In this document: positions 56,291 through 64,000 of the stretch, piece after piece
Layout: each line of letters begins with the position of its first letter
Position numbering within the stretch: the stretch's first letter is position 1
Origin: DATCJA01 sp963734635
Lineage (GTDB): Bacteria > Acidobacteriota > Vicinamibacteria > Vicinamibacterales > UBA2999
Assembly: GCA_963734635.1 (NCBI GenBank)
Contig: CAVTIA010000012.1
Span: 248,001 to 312,000 of the forward strand
Direction of reading: 5' to 3'
DNA: 64,000 nt
The notes under the pieces: generated by a model
The model's input: only the letters and a program-made list of their open reading frames with translations
Told to the model about the DNA's origin: nothing
Database searches by the model: none
Position numbers and translations under genes: made by a program

Positions 56291-57787
56291 TCAGCGTCCG
56301 GCGAGTTTTGCGGCCGCTGGCTCAATGGGATGTGCAAGCACGGCCGTGTCCGACGGTCGAAGCGCGACATACACGACGGCCGAGGCGATGAAACCGACGA
56401 ACCAGGCGTAGTCATACAGTGGGCGAAGGGTACCGATTACCAGCCCGCTCCACGCCAATGCGCATCCGATGGCGGTGGCGACGATAGCCGGCCACTTCCA
56501 TCCGCGATGCACGCCGTCGGCGAGATACAGATCCTCGAGACGCAGCTCTTTCTTGCGGACAATCCAGTAGTCCGCAATCAGGACGCCGGCAATCGAACCA
56601 AGCCCGCCCGAGTAACCCAGCAGCCATGTGTAGATGTAGCCGGATGGGTCGGCGAGCAGCTTCCACGGCTGGATCGCGATGCCTAGAACGCCCGTGATCA
56701 GGCCGCCTGTCTTGAAGGTGATGAAACGCGGAAGGGCATTCGCGAAATCGTTGGCCGGCGAGACAACGTTGGCGGCGATGTTGACGGCCAGCGTGGCGAC
56801 CACGGCCGTGAACATCGAGATGGCGACGACGAGGGGCGACGAGAAACGGCCGACAAGCTGGACCGGATCCCAGATTGCCTCACCGTAGATGATTACGGTG
56901 GCGCTCGTGATGAGCACCCCCATCGCCGCAAACACTGACATCGTCGTCGGCAGTGCAACGACCTGACCGATCATCTGCTCGCGCTGGCTGCGCCCGAATC
57001 GCGTGAAGTCGGGCATGTTGAGCGACAGCGTGGCCCAGTAGCCAATCATGGCGGTGAGCGATGGGAAGAAGATCGGCAAAAACTCACCGAGGGTGCGGAA
57101 TTTGCCCGGCGCCTGCAGGAGCGGGCCGATTCCGTTGGCACGTACCACGGCCCACCAGAGCAGCAAGGCGGTCATCACGAGCACGAACGGCGCCGCCCAG
57201 TTCTCCACCGCGCGCAACAGATCCATCCCGCGGTAGATGATCCACACGTTCAAACCCCAGAAGAGTAGGAACGACAGCCACTCGGTTGTCGTGTGGCCGC
57301 CGAATCCGGACCCGAGCAGCGTCGGCCAGGACGGCATCACAGTCCTGAGGAGGGTGTGCACCGCTTCCCCACCGATCCACGCCTGAATACCAAACCAGCC
57401 GCAGGCGACGAGCGCTCGCATCAGCGCCGGCACGTTCGAGCCGAGGGTGCCGTAGGCGGCACGGGCGAAGACCGGGAACGGAATGCCGTACTTGGTGCCG
57501 GGATGAGAGTTCAGCAGAATCGGGATCAAAACGATCGTATTGCCCAGGAGGATCGTGAAGATCGCCTGCCGCCAGTTCATACCCGACGCCATCAGCCCCG
57601 AGGCGAGCATGTAGGTGGGGATGCAGTGCGCCATGCTGATCCAGAGCGCGGCGTAGTTGTAGGTGGACCAGTTACGCTGCGAAATCGGCACCGGCGCGAG
57701 ATCGCGGTTGTACAGCGTGCTGGCTTCGATCCGCCTCGTGTCGATCAGCTCAACGCGGCCGTCACGGAGCCGGCGCTCGTTCGTCAT
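56291..57787 (-). CDS. NCS1-family nucleobase/allantoin permease
   Basis: The protein from the ATG at 57787 (MTNERRLRDGR) has about twelve helices and NCS1 signatures: LAPVPISQRNWSTYNYAALW, NSHPGTKYGIPFPVFARAAYG (read in parts), GWFGIQAWIGGEA and NLPDFTRFGRSQ-like LNMPDFTRFGRSQ. The family imports uracil, cytosine, hydantoin or allantoin. It converges with preA, 33 bp apart, and with hydA suggests pyrimidine or hydantoin use. Confidence 0.92.
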   Translation of the reverse strand: MTNERRLRDGRVELIDTRRIEASTLYNRDLAPVPISQRNWSTYNYAALWISMAHCIPTYMLASGLMASGMNWRQAIFTILLGNTIVLIPILLNSHPGTKYGIPFPVFARAAYGTLGSNVPALMRALVACGWFGIQAWIGGEAVHTLLRTVMPSWPTLLGSGFGGHTTTEWLSFLLFWGLNVWIIYRGMDLLRAVENWAAPFVLVMTALLLWWAVVRANGIGPLLQAPGKFRTLGEFLPIFFPSLTAMIGYWATLSLNMPDFTRFGRSQREQMIGQVVALPTTMSVFAAMGVLITSATVIIYGEAIWDPVQLVGRFSSPLVVAISMFTAVVATLAVNIAANVVSPANDFANALPRFITFKTGGLITGVLGIAIQPWKLLADPSGYIYTWLLGYSGGLGSIAGVLIADYWIVRKKELRLEDLYLADGVHRGWKWPAIVATAIGCALAWSGLVIGTLRPLYDYAWFVGFIASAVVYVALRPSDTAVLAHPIEPAAAKLAGR

Positions 57788-57857
57788 CGGCGGATTATAA
57801 CCAGGAGCAGTCGTCATTCCCTGGCGTGCGGAATTCGTGCGTAGTGCGGAATCCGTA

Positions 57858-57882
57858 CGTAGTGTCCGGCTTCAGCCGGACC
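57858..57882 (+). repeat. CGTAGTGTCCGGCTT palindrome, copy 1
   Basis: GTCCGGCT (57864-57871) and AGCCGGAC (57874-57881) flank TC, preceded by CGTAGT. The same 25-base element with one centre change lies inverted at 61117-61142. It sits at the 3' end of the EamA gene. Confidence 0.88.
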
Positions 57883-57884
57883 AT

Positions 57885-58739
57885 CTACGACGTACTGACA
57901 ATCACAACAACCGCCGCGAGCGCACACGCGACGCCTATACCCTGGCGGCGGCTCAAACGCTCACCCGCGACGACCCGAGCCAATACGACCGTGCTCGCCG
58001 GATACAGCGAGGCAAGCGTCACGACGACGCTGAGCGGACCGCCGCGGCTCGCGAGCAGATACAACGCGTTCGCCAGCATGTCGACCACGCCGCACGCGAC
58101 CGCGATCTTCAACACTTTGCTATCGAGTCGCAATCTCCGGGACCCTGCTGCTGCGATAGCCCCAAAGATCACTATCGACAGTCCGCGCGATGCGAACAGC
58201 GGCCACAGACCCGCTGCAGCGCTCGTTCGGGCGAGAGCAAGAAAAAAAAGGCCGATCGCGACGCCTGACGTGAATGCGAGGCCGATTCCCGGCGGAATCA
58301 CGCGGCGGGTCGAACCTGCACCAGCAGATTCGGGCGAGTCCTGCTGGCTGACCAGCACGATCGCGACGACCGCGAGCCCGATGCCGCCCTGTGTTATAGG
58401 CGGCAACCGCTCGCCTCTCAGTGCCTCCACCAGCACAGGGAGCATCACCGCACACACGGCCGTGGTCGGCGCAACGATCGACATCGTGCCGATGGCAAGC
58501 GCACGGTACAGCAGCGCGACACCGACGCTGCCTGCGAGACCGGCGATGGCGCCCCAAACGAAATCCTGTCCCGATGGTGCGCCGGGCAGCACGAACAGCA
58601 GCAGCGCCAGCGGAACGAGGCCGGCTGCCTGCGATACGAGGACTATCGCTATCGTGCTCGCCCGCCGCGAGGCAAGACCGCCGAGAAAATCAGCGGCACC
58701 GTACAGCGCTGCCGACGCGAGCGCGAGGAAATAAGCCAC
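57885..58739 (-). CDS. EamA/DMT-family transporter
   Basis: A 284-residue protein with ten hydrophobic helices and two related halves (AADFLGGLASRRASTIAIVL and the LARVVAGERLSRRQGIGVAC end), typical of drug/metabolite exporters. The ERLSRRQ motif near the C-terminus is the usual conserved loop. The substrate is unknown. The start is GTG at 58739, 18 bp after the next gene. Confidence 0.88.
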   Translation of the reverse strand: MAYFLALASAALYGAADFLGGLASRRASTIAIVLVSQAAGLVPLALLLFVLPGAPSGQDFVWGAIAGLAGSVGVALLYRALAIGTMSIVAPTTAVCAVMLPVLVEALRGERLPPITQGGIGLAVVAIVLVSQQDSPESAGAGSTRRVIPPGIGLAFTSGVAIGLFFLALARTSAAAGLWPLFASRGLSIVIFGAIAAAGSRRLRLDSKVLKIAVACGVVDMLANALYLLASRGGPLSVVVTLASLYPASTVVLARVVAGERLSRRQGIGVACALAAVVVIVSTS

Positions 58740-58757
58740 GATCCGATGGCCGATCGA

Positions 58758-60275
58758 TCAGCCCAACAGCGCGCCGAACGATCGAACGACGAAGAAGCCC
58801 CAAAAGAGCGCCATCGCGACGAGCGCCACGCGACGCCACATCGGCGGGCGCACGTGCTCCGGCAGAAGGCGTGTGTTGACGTAGAGCAGATGCACCGAGC
58901 CGATGACGAGAGTGAGACCTGCCATGTTGGCGCCAATCTGCAGCAGCAGGAACGGCTGGGCGAGCCTCAACGCCACGATGCCCCACAGCACGGCAATCGC
59001 AAGCACGCAGTAGTACACAGCCCTGACGTCGCCGCCGCGCCACCCGCGCAGCCGGCTGCTGCCCGTCCATAAAATGTCGGTAATGGCGCGAGTCATGCCT
59101 TCGAGCTGATCGAGCTGCGTTTTGAACAGGATCCAGGCGCCCAGAAATGCGATGACACCGCCGACGAGCGCGCCCGCCGTACCGCTGATGCCCTCCGCGA
59201 GGGCGGCGCTGATCCCGAGCCCCTGGATGTCGGTGCCGCGCGGTAGAAACGTCACGTAGATCATCGCGGGGAGAATCATGCCGAGAATCGCGCCGGTAAA
59301 GAACACGCCCCACTGATCCGCGCCCACGACGCGCCACCAGCCGCGCCAGCGCCGCATCCCTTCGGCATCGCCGTCGAACCTGAACCCGGTGTGCGCGAGC
59401 GCGACGTGCCGGCCTCCGACGGCGCCCGGAATGTAACCGGCACGCTCACCCATGCCGTAGCCGCGATCGCGCGCCCAGTTCGACAGCACGAGGTTGACGA
59501 CGCCGCCCGCGCCTGAATACGCCACGAGCGCGCCCAGCAGAAAGAGATCCGTCCCGACGGGAAAGAAGTCGAATGTGCCTCGTGAATAGTCGAAGCCGCT
59601 CAGTCCCAGCGCCCCGGCAGCCCACGTCGGCGCCGGCACGTACAGCGCAGCGAGCACGAGAAAACTGCCGAGAATCGCAACCACGAGAATCCAGTTCAGC
59701 AGCTCCAGCGTCCGCTCGATGCGCCGGCCGACCGACAGGATGGCAACGCACAGCAGGAATGTGCCGACGCCGATGAAGTAGATCAGATTCGCGTCGGGAG
59801 CAACGGCGAGCCGGCGGGTGAAAAGAAAGAAAATGGCGCCCGCCGCCGTGCCGGCCCAGGCGGGCCACCCGACTTGCAGGAAATACAGGACCACATACAC
59901 CCACGCCCAGAAGGTAGACGAGGGACGCGTGCGCATGAAGCCGGTGAAGACGGGCTCTCCGGTGGCCAGCGTGTAGCGCATGACCTCGGTGTTGAAGATC
60001 GTCTGCAGCGTCACGGATATGCCAACGACCCACAGCAGCGATAGGCCGTGGCGCACGAACGCCGCGGGGCCGAGCAGGAACTCGCCGCTCCCAATTGCGG
60101 CGCCGAGCACGATGACGCCGGGCCCCGTGACCTTGAGCCACTCGAGACCGCGCGGCATCGGCGGAACGGGCAGTTCGGCGCGCGTCCACGGATCCAGGCC
60201 CGAACGCGCTTCGACGGCGGCAGATTCTCGGGTGTACGGGATGGCCAAGAGCCACTCATCGTAAACGAAAGACAT
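58758..60275 (-). CDS. Nramp-like membrane transporter
   Basis: A 505-residue protein with about eleven helices. WLKVTGPGVIVLGAAIGSGEF in helix 1 matches the Nramp start, where the usual metal-binding DPGN is replaced by AIGSGE. GVVNLVLSNWARDRGYGMGE and TQLDQLEGMTRAITDILW are typical of this branch. The loss of the Asp and Asn argues against simple Mn/Fe transport. The start is ATG at 60275, 30 bp from the divergent DUF4159 gene. Confidence 0.78.
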   Translation of the reverse strand: MSFVYDEWLLAIPYTRESAAVEARSGLDPWTRAELPVPPMPRGLEWLKVTGPGVIVLGAAIGSGEFLLGPAAFVRHGLSLLWVVGISVTLQTIFNTEVMRYTLATGEPVFTGFMRTRPSSTFWAWVYVVLYFLQVGWPAWAGTAAGAIFFLFTRRLAVAPDANLIYFIGVGTFLLCVAILSVGRRIERTLELLNWILVVAILGSFLVLAALYVPAPTWAAGALGLSGFDYSRGTFDFFPVGTDLFLLGALVAYSGAGGVVNLVLSNWARDRGYGMGERAGYIPGAVGGRHVALAHTGFRFDGDAEGMRRWRGWWRVVGADQWGVFFTGAILGMILPAMIYVTFLPRGTDIQGLGISAALAEGISGTAGALVGGVIAFLGAWILFKTQLDQLEGMTRAITDILWTGSSRLRGWRGGDVRAVYYCVLAIAVLWGIVALRLAQPFLLLQIGANMAGLTLVIGSVHLLYVNTRLLPEHVRPPMWRRVALVAMALFWGFFVVRSFGALLG

Positions 60276-60305
60276 GGCTGCTGCCAGTAGCGGTAGACTG
60301 TTGCG

Positions 60306-61109
60306 ATGCTGCGAGTATGGGTCGCGGCCGTCCTGACGCTCGCCGCGGCCGCCGTGGCGGAGGCCCAGTTCGGCCGCGGGTTCTTCGGATCGCGAGTGGC
60401 CAGCGAAAAGGATTTCGACGGCCGCTTCCACTACTGCCGTCTTCTCTACCGTCCTGGCATGAACGGCTACGGCGGCAGCTGGAGGACCGACTATCCGAAC
60501 GCTGACATCAACCTTTCCGTCCGCCTGTCGGAGCTCACCAAGATCTCTGTGAGCAAGAACGGCTCGGGATCACCAAATCACCTGCTCGTGCGGCCGAGCG
60601 GCGACGAGCTCTTCCAGTGCCCGCTGGTGATCATGTCTGCGCCGGGCAGCGCGATTATTGATGAGGCTGAGGCACAGCGCCTTCGGGAATACCTGCTCAA
60701 GGGCGGCATGCTGTGGACTGACGACTCGTGGGGCTCGTACCAGTGGCAGCACTGGGTCGCTGAGCTGCGGAAGATCCTGCCGCCAGCCGAATACCCGATC
60801 TTCGACGTCCCGCTCGATCACGCGCTGTTCAAAACGCAGTTCGAGGTCACCGAGATTCCACAGATCCCGAACATCGGCTTTTTCCTGCGATCCGGCGGAC
60901 GAACATCGGAACAGGGCGCGGACAGCGCAGTGCCGCAAGTCAAAGCCATTGCCGATCAAACCGGCCGGCTGATGGTGCTGATGACGCACAACACCGACAT
61001 CGCCGACTCCTGGGAGCGTGAAGGCGAGGATGCGTCGTACTTCTACGCCTTCAGCCCGCGCGGGTACGCCTTCGGCATCAACGCGGTCCTGTACGCGCTG
61101 ACGCATTGA
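60306..61109 (+). CDS. DUF4159 domain protein, exported, paralogue 2
   Basis: The 267-residue protein has a signal peptide (VWVAAVLTLAAAAVAEAQF) and WRTDYPNADINLSVRLSELT, LREYLLKGGMLWTDDSWG and MVLMTHNTDIADSWEREGED. It is clearly homologous to the protein at 32284-33114 over its whole length. The function is unknown. It is transcribed away from the Nramp-like gene. Confidence 0.88.
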   Translation: MLRVWVAAVLTLAAAAVAEAQFGRGFFGSRVASEKDFDGRFHYCRLLYRPGMNGYGGSWRTDYPNADINLSVRLSELTKISVSKNGSGSPNHLLVRPSGDELFQCPLVIMSAPGSAIIDEAEAQRLREYLLKGGMLWTDDSWGSYQWQHWVAELRKILPPAEYPIFDVPLDHALFKTQFEVTEIPQIPNIGFFLRSGGRTSEQGADSAVPQVKAIADQTGRLMVLMTHNTDIADSWEREGEDASYFYAFSPRGYAFGINAVLYALTH

Positions 61110-61116
61110 TGTCGCA

Positions 61117-61142
61117 GGTCCGGCTAAAGCCGGACACTACGT
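61117..61142 (-). repeat. CGTAGTGTCCGGCTT palindrome, copy 2
   Basis: On the minus strand this reads ACGTAGTGTCCGGCTTTAGC then CGGACC. Compared with 57858 the sequence is the same apart from one centre base. It lies just after the DUF4159 stop. Confidence 0.88.
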
Positions 61143-61163
61143 ACACACACCGCCAGGCCTCCT

Positions 61164-61183
61164 TTTGTCTCCGTGTCTGTGGC
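61164..61183 (-). repeat. GAGACACAG-word repeat, copy 4 (degenerate)
   Basis: On the minus strand GCCACAGACACGGAGACAAA is a short variant of the copies at 36536, 49451 and 50484. It lies in the 114-bp convergent gap next to the other palindrome. Confidence 0.7.
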
Positions 61184-61223
61184 ACGTAAGGGTGAGGCCC
61201 GGCGTCGCTGGCCCCGTGGGGGG

Positions 61224-61886
61224 CTACTTCCCCCTGCCCCTGCCGCGCTCGGGTGACGACACCGCGCCTGCGCCGCCGCCTGCCGTGGCTCGGCCGTCGG
61301 TCGCAAGATCCGCCTTCGAATCAGCTTCGGTCTTGTGCGGCGTGATCTTGTCGGGATCGACACGGACCATCAGATACGTGATGTGATCGTCGATTCTCGT
61401 GAACTGATGTCCCGTACCGGCGGGAATGACCACCGCGTCGCCAGCCTTGAGCTCGTACGTCATACCGTTGCGAATGGCCTTCGCGTTGTTGCCGGGCCCG
61501 TTCAGCAGCCTGACGGTGGTCTCATCGGCGGGTCTTCGTTCCATGCCAATGAGATCCGGACCCAACACCAGCGTCGCCGATCCGTCGATCACGTGATACA
61601 CCTCGCTGACCAGGTCGTGTTCGGCCACATTGGCGTTCGGGTTGTTGATCTTGCCCCGATGAACGACCGCCACGCCGACGTTCGCCTTGCCGATATCCAC
61701 CTGGCGGATCTGCTGATCGGTGAGCTGGTTTGAGATCGCGCGTTTCACGTAAGCCTGGATCTCGCTGTTCGGGATGTAGCTCCCCGGGCACATCTTGCAC
61801 GTCGGCGTGTACTCTCGCTGCTGCGCGGAGAGCACGACGACTGCCCCGAGAATCCCACCAGCAACGACGAGTGCTGCAGCCTTCAT
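61224..61886 (-). CDS. Cupin-fold protein, exported
   Basis: The 220-residue protein has a signal peptide (MKAAALVVAGGILGAVVVLS; ATG at 61886 with AAAGGAG upstream), then a Cys pair in PTCKMCPGSY. The cupin barrel shows HDLVSEVYHVIDGSATLVLG and AGDAVVIPAGTGHQF, including the PxGxxH second motif. A Gly/Ala tail ends the protein. The function is unknown. It lies 4 bp after the MOSC gene. Confidence 0.83.
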   Translation of the reverse strand: MKAAALVVAGGILGAVVVLSAQQREYTPTCKMCPGSYIPNSEIQAYVKRAISNQLTDQQIRQVDIGKANVGVAVVHRGKINNPNANVAEHDLVSEVYHVIDGSATLVLGPDLIGMERRPADETTVRLLNGPGNNAKAIRNGMTYELKAGDAVVIPAGTGHQFTRIDDHITYLMVRVDPDKITPHKTEADSKADLATDGRATAGGGAGAVSSPERGRGRGK

Positions 61887-61890
61887 AGCG

Positions 61891-62340
61891 TTACTCCTTT
61901 GACTCTGCCCATTCCACGGGCGCTCCCACTTCAATCTCTCCATCGTCCAGTACTTCTGCGTATGCGCCGCCGCGCCATGGTCGCGTAAGTGCGTGACGAA
62001 GCCCGTCCTTCGCTTGGTCCATGTGCTCGCACGGCCTGGTCTCGCCGTTGATGCGCAGACGGCAGCCTCCCACCCGAAGAATCATGCCGCGACTGTCCGC
62101 AAGCGACAATCCACCGACCAGCAGGTTCGCTCGCCGCGCGGCCGGATCGACATAGTCACCCACGTCCTCCATGACGACGTCCCAGAGCTGGCGGTCGATC
62201 AGCGTGATCTGCCGCCTGCCACCCTGGTCGGCGTTGCCGACGATACCGCGCCCGGCTCGAAACGTTGCGCGCTTCACCGGGTCCATCGGACCACGGTGGG
62301 CGCGCTTGATCCAGATTGCCTCGAGTCGACCTGTTGCCAT
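61891..62340 (-). CDS. MOSC domain protein
   Basis: The 149-residue protein from the ATG at 62340 reads MATGRLEAIWIKRAHRGPMD, GIVGNADQGGRRQITLIDRQ, NLLVGGLSLADSRGMILRVG and CEHMDQAKDGLRHALTR, a stand-alone MOSC (MOCO sulfurase C-terminal) domain. These bind molybdopterin or carry sulfur. The longer reading upstream is not homologous. No other molybdenum gene is near. Confidence 0.85.
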   Translation of the reverse strand: MATGRLEAIWIKRAHRGPMDPVKRATFRAGRGIVGNADQGGRRQITLIDRQLWDVVMEDVGDYVDPAARRANLLVGGLSLADSRGMILRVGGCRLRINGETRPCEHMDQAKDGLRHALTRPWRGGAYAEVLDDGEIEVGAPVEWAESKE

Positions 62341-62402
62341 CGTCTTTCGTGAAGGGACTCGGCGCTCGTCCAGCGTACGCACGCCAACACGCAACGGTGG
62401 TG

Positions 62403-63395
62403 TCAGAACGTCGCGATCGGATTGACGGGAGAGCCCGTGCCGCCACGAATCGGAAGGGGCGCCACCGTCAGCAGGAACTCCCATCGCTTCCGCGCCGCCG
62501 CCGCTTCGGCCAGCGCCTCGAGGTCGCAGTTGTCGAACAGATGCACCCCGAGCGTTACCAGCGTAAAGTCGTGCACGGCTCCTCCTTCGCCCGCGACGTC
62601 GGATGGCGCCGTGCTCGGCGGGACGTCGCTCCCCAACAACGCGACATCTCTCGCTTTCAGCCAGGGAAGTACCAATGCGCTTGGTCCCGGCCGCTGGCCC
62701 TCGCGACTGACGTCCCACGGCCCGACCGCCGCTCGCCGGGCCCATCGCCCCGTGCGGATGAACAAAGCATCTCCCGCAGACACTTTCACACCCGCCATCT
62801 TTTCAAAGGCTTCGATATCCTGCAGCGTGATGCGAGCATTCGGCTCGAGGTACGGCACACCCTTGAGCCGCGGAATGTCGATCAGGATGCCGCGCGTGAA
62901 GATCCCGTTTTTGAGATTGATGATCGAGTTCCGCGCATGGCCGCCTGCCTTCATCACCGCGGCAGGGTCTGGTTTGTAGCCGTTGTAGAAAACACCGTCG
63001 TAGTTGATGTGCGCCAGCGAGTCGAGATGGGTATGAGCGACACCATGGAATGCAACGCCGAACCGGTCCGATCCAATCGCGAGCATCTGACGCTCATACG
63101 GCTGCGGATTATCCACAGCCTTCTCAGTGTCCACGTCTCGCGCCAGTGAGACGGAAAACCCTTCCTTCACAAGCGCGGCCGCCTGCCGTCGCTTCACCGG
63201 CGTGATCAGATTGACCGCACCGATCTGATCGTCTTTGCCCCAGCGCCCCCAGTTCGACAGGTCCGTCTTCCACCTGTCGTAATCGGCTTTGGTGACGGCC
63301 TGCGCTGCTCCACTGGATTGAGCGGAAGGCGCAGCCGTTGGCAACCCCGATATCGTCAACAACGCCGCAAGGGTTCCGAGAATGATGCGTCTCAT
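62403..63395 (-). CDS. Cyclase family protein, exported
   Basis: The 330-residue protein starts MRRIILGTLAALLTISGLPT (signal; GGGAGGAGA ribosome-binding site before 63395). It reads NWGRWGKDDQIGAVNLITP, FHGVAHTHLDSLAHINYDG (metal site), GILIDIPRLKGV and DALFIRTGRWARR. It belongs to the cyclase/kynurenine formamidase-like family, as does the protein at 38164, but to a longer subgroup. The substrate is unknown. Confidence 0.9.
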   Translation of the reverse strand: MRRIILGTLAALLTISGLPTAAPSAQSSGAAQAVTKADYDRWKTDLSNWGRWGKDDQIGAVNLITPVKRRQAAALVKEGFSVSLARDVDTEKAVDNPQPYERQMLAIGSDRFGVAFHGVAHTHLDSLAHINYDGVFYNGYKPDPAAVMKAGGHARNSIINLKNGIFTRGILIDIPRLKGVPYLEPNARITLQDIEAFEKMAGVKVSAGDALFIRTGRWARRAAVGPWDVSREGQRPGPSALVLPWLKARDVALLGSDVPPSTAPSDVAGEGGAVHDFTLVTLGVHLFDNCDLEALAEAAAARKRWEFLLTVAPLPIRGGTGSPVNPIATF

Positions 63396-63438
63396 CTTCT
63401 CCTCCCGCTCCAGAACGAGGCCTCTCTTGTTCCCAGTG

Positions 63439-64000
63439 TCACCGTCCGGCAGCCCATCTGATCGCGCCCGAAAGCTGTTGCACGAATCGCTGGTCCGCCC
63501 AGGTCTCGGGAAAATGTCCGAGCGCATTGTAGTAGACGCGGCCCGCACCAAAGGAATGTGCCCATGCCAGCGGATAGTCGCCGATTGCGCCGACCGACGC
63601 TGCATCGAGCCGCAGCAACACCTGAACGCCCCCTCGCGGATTTTGCTGGAACGTGTAGAACTCCTCGCGAATGGAAAACCTGCTGCCGAGACGAGATGTG
63701 GCAGGATGCGCCTGAGTCTCGACGACAACGTCCGCCTGCTGCGTCCAGGGGTGCTCCTTGAAGTAAGCGCCTATGAGCCGACCGTATTCAGGCCAGTCAT
63801 AAAGGGTGTCCGTGGCGCTGTGGACTCCGATGAATCCGCGCCCTCCCGCGACGAAATTCACCAGCGCCGCCTGCTGCGCTGCCGTCAACGGCAGTTCGCC
63901 GCTCGTTAGCACAAACATCACGACGTCGTAAGAGGCGAGCGTCGGGTCCGCGAGCATCGAGAGATCCTCGGTAGCGGTGACCGTGAATTCACCGGTCGAG
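63439..64000 (-). CDS. ThuA-like protein, 5' end beyond window
   Basis: The frame is open through base 64000, so the start is missing. The visible part reads FTVTATEDLSMLADPTLASY, DVVMFVLTSGELPLTAAQQA, GFIGVHSATDTLYDWPEYGR and WAHSFGAGRVYYNALGHFPE, the trehalose-utilisation ThuA fold (glutamine-amidotransferase-like). Such proteins process sugars or are secreted. It lies 43 bp before the cyclase gene in the same direction. Confidence 0.87.
   Translation of the reverse strand, partial: STGEFTVTATEDLSMLADPTLASYDVVMFVLTSGELPLTAAQQAALVNFVAGGRGFIGVHSATDTLYDWPEYGRLIGAYFKEHPWTQQADVVVETQAHPATSRLGSRFSIREEFYTFQQNPRGGVQVLLRLDAASVGAIGDYPLAWAHSFGAGRVYYNALGHFPETWADQRFVQQLSGAIRWAAGR

Overview
The window is a GC-rich bacterial chromosome segment. 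It carries one uninterrupted str-S10-spc-alpha ribosomal superoperon (about 5.1-25.7 kb, minus strand), a quinol-oxidising alternative complex III (ACIII) operon, twin-arginine exported proteins, two DUF4159 proteins and a giant RHS protein. Together these suggest an Acidobacteriota-like organism (Vicinamibacteria would fit). That is an inference from gene content; there is no rRNA in the window.

Layout. 1-4848: a secreted RHS/YD-repeat protein, cut by the window edge, with at least four tandem 109-residue beta-sandwich units after the YD repeats. 5069-25714: 35 intact genes from rplQ back to rpsL, including rpoA, infA, map, adk, secY, tuf and fusA. 25715-26100: the leader and a likely promoter of the superoperon, with a perfect hairpin near the predicted 5' end. 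26185-32143: an ACIII-type operon (ActD, ActC, a separate FeS subunit, a molybdopterin-fold ActB with Tat signal, pentaheme ActA, monoheme cytochrome c), without an actF and with the FeS subunit unfused. 32284-39986: DUF4159 protein, CoA transferase, malonyl-CoA-synthetase-like ligase, peroxiredoxin, macrodomain protein, isoaspartyl peptidase, cyclase and membrane proteins. 40057-46988: a PQQ-propeller protein and a surface-glycan-like cluster (sulfotransferase, DegT aminotransferase, glycosyltransferase, two methyltransferases, FemAB/GNAT-like transferase). 47067-57787: SWIB protein, barrel protein, then genes compatible with reductive pyrimidine catabolism (class III aminotransferase, dihydropyrimidinase, PreA, NCS1 permease) plus an M48 protease and a MmgE/PrpD protein. 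57885-64000: transporters, a second DUF4159 protein, cupin, MOSC, cyclase and a partial ThuA protein.

Two window-wide patterns stand out. First, the intergenic gaps, even inside the ribosomal superoperon, hold short word-like repeats, often inverted. The words differ between loci but recur as families. Some supply stop codons, one cages the infA start site in a hairpin loop, and one family shows compensatory changes between its copies. Second, eight genes between 29.9 and 45.7 kb are each disrupted by what reads as exactly one extra base, while the flanking regions have none. This looks like a systematic sequence or assembly problem, or much less likely recent decay, and it affects the ACIII genes.
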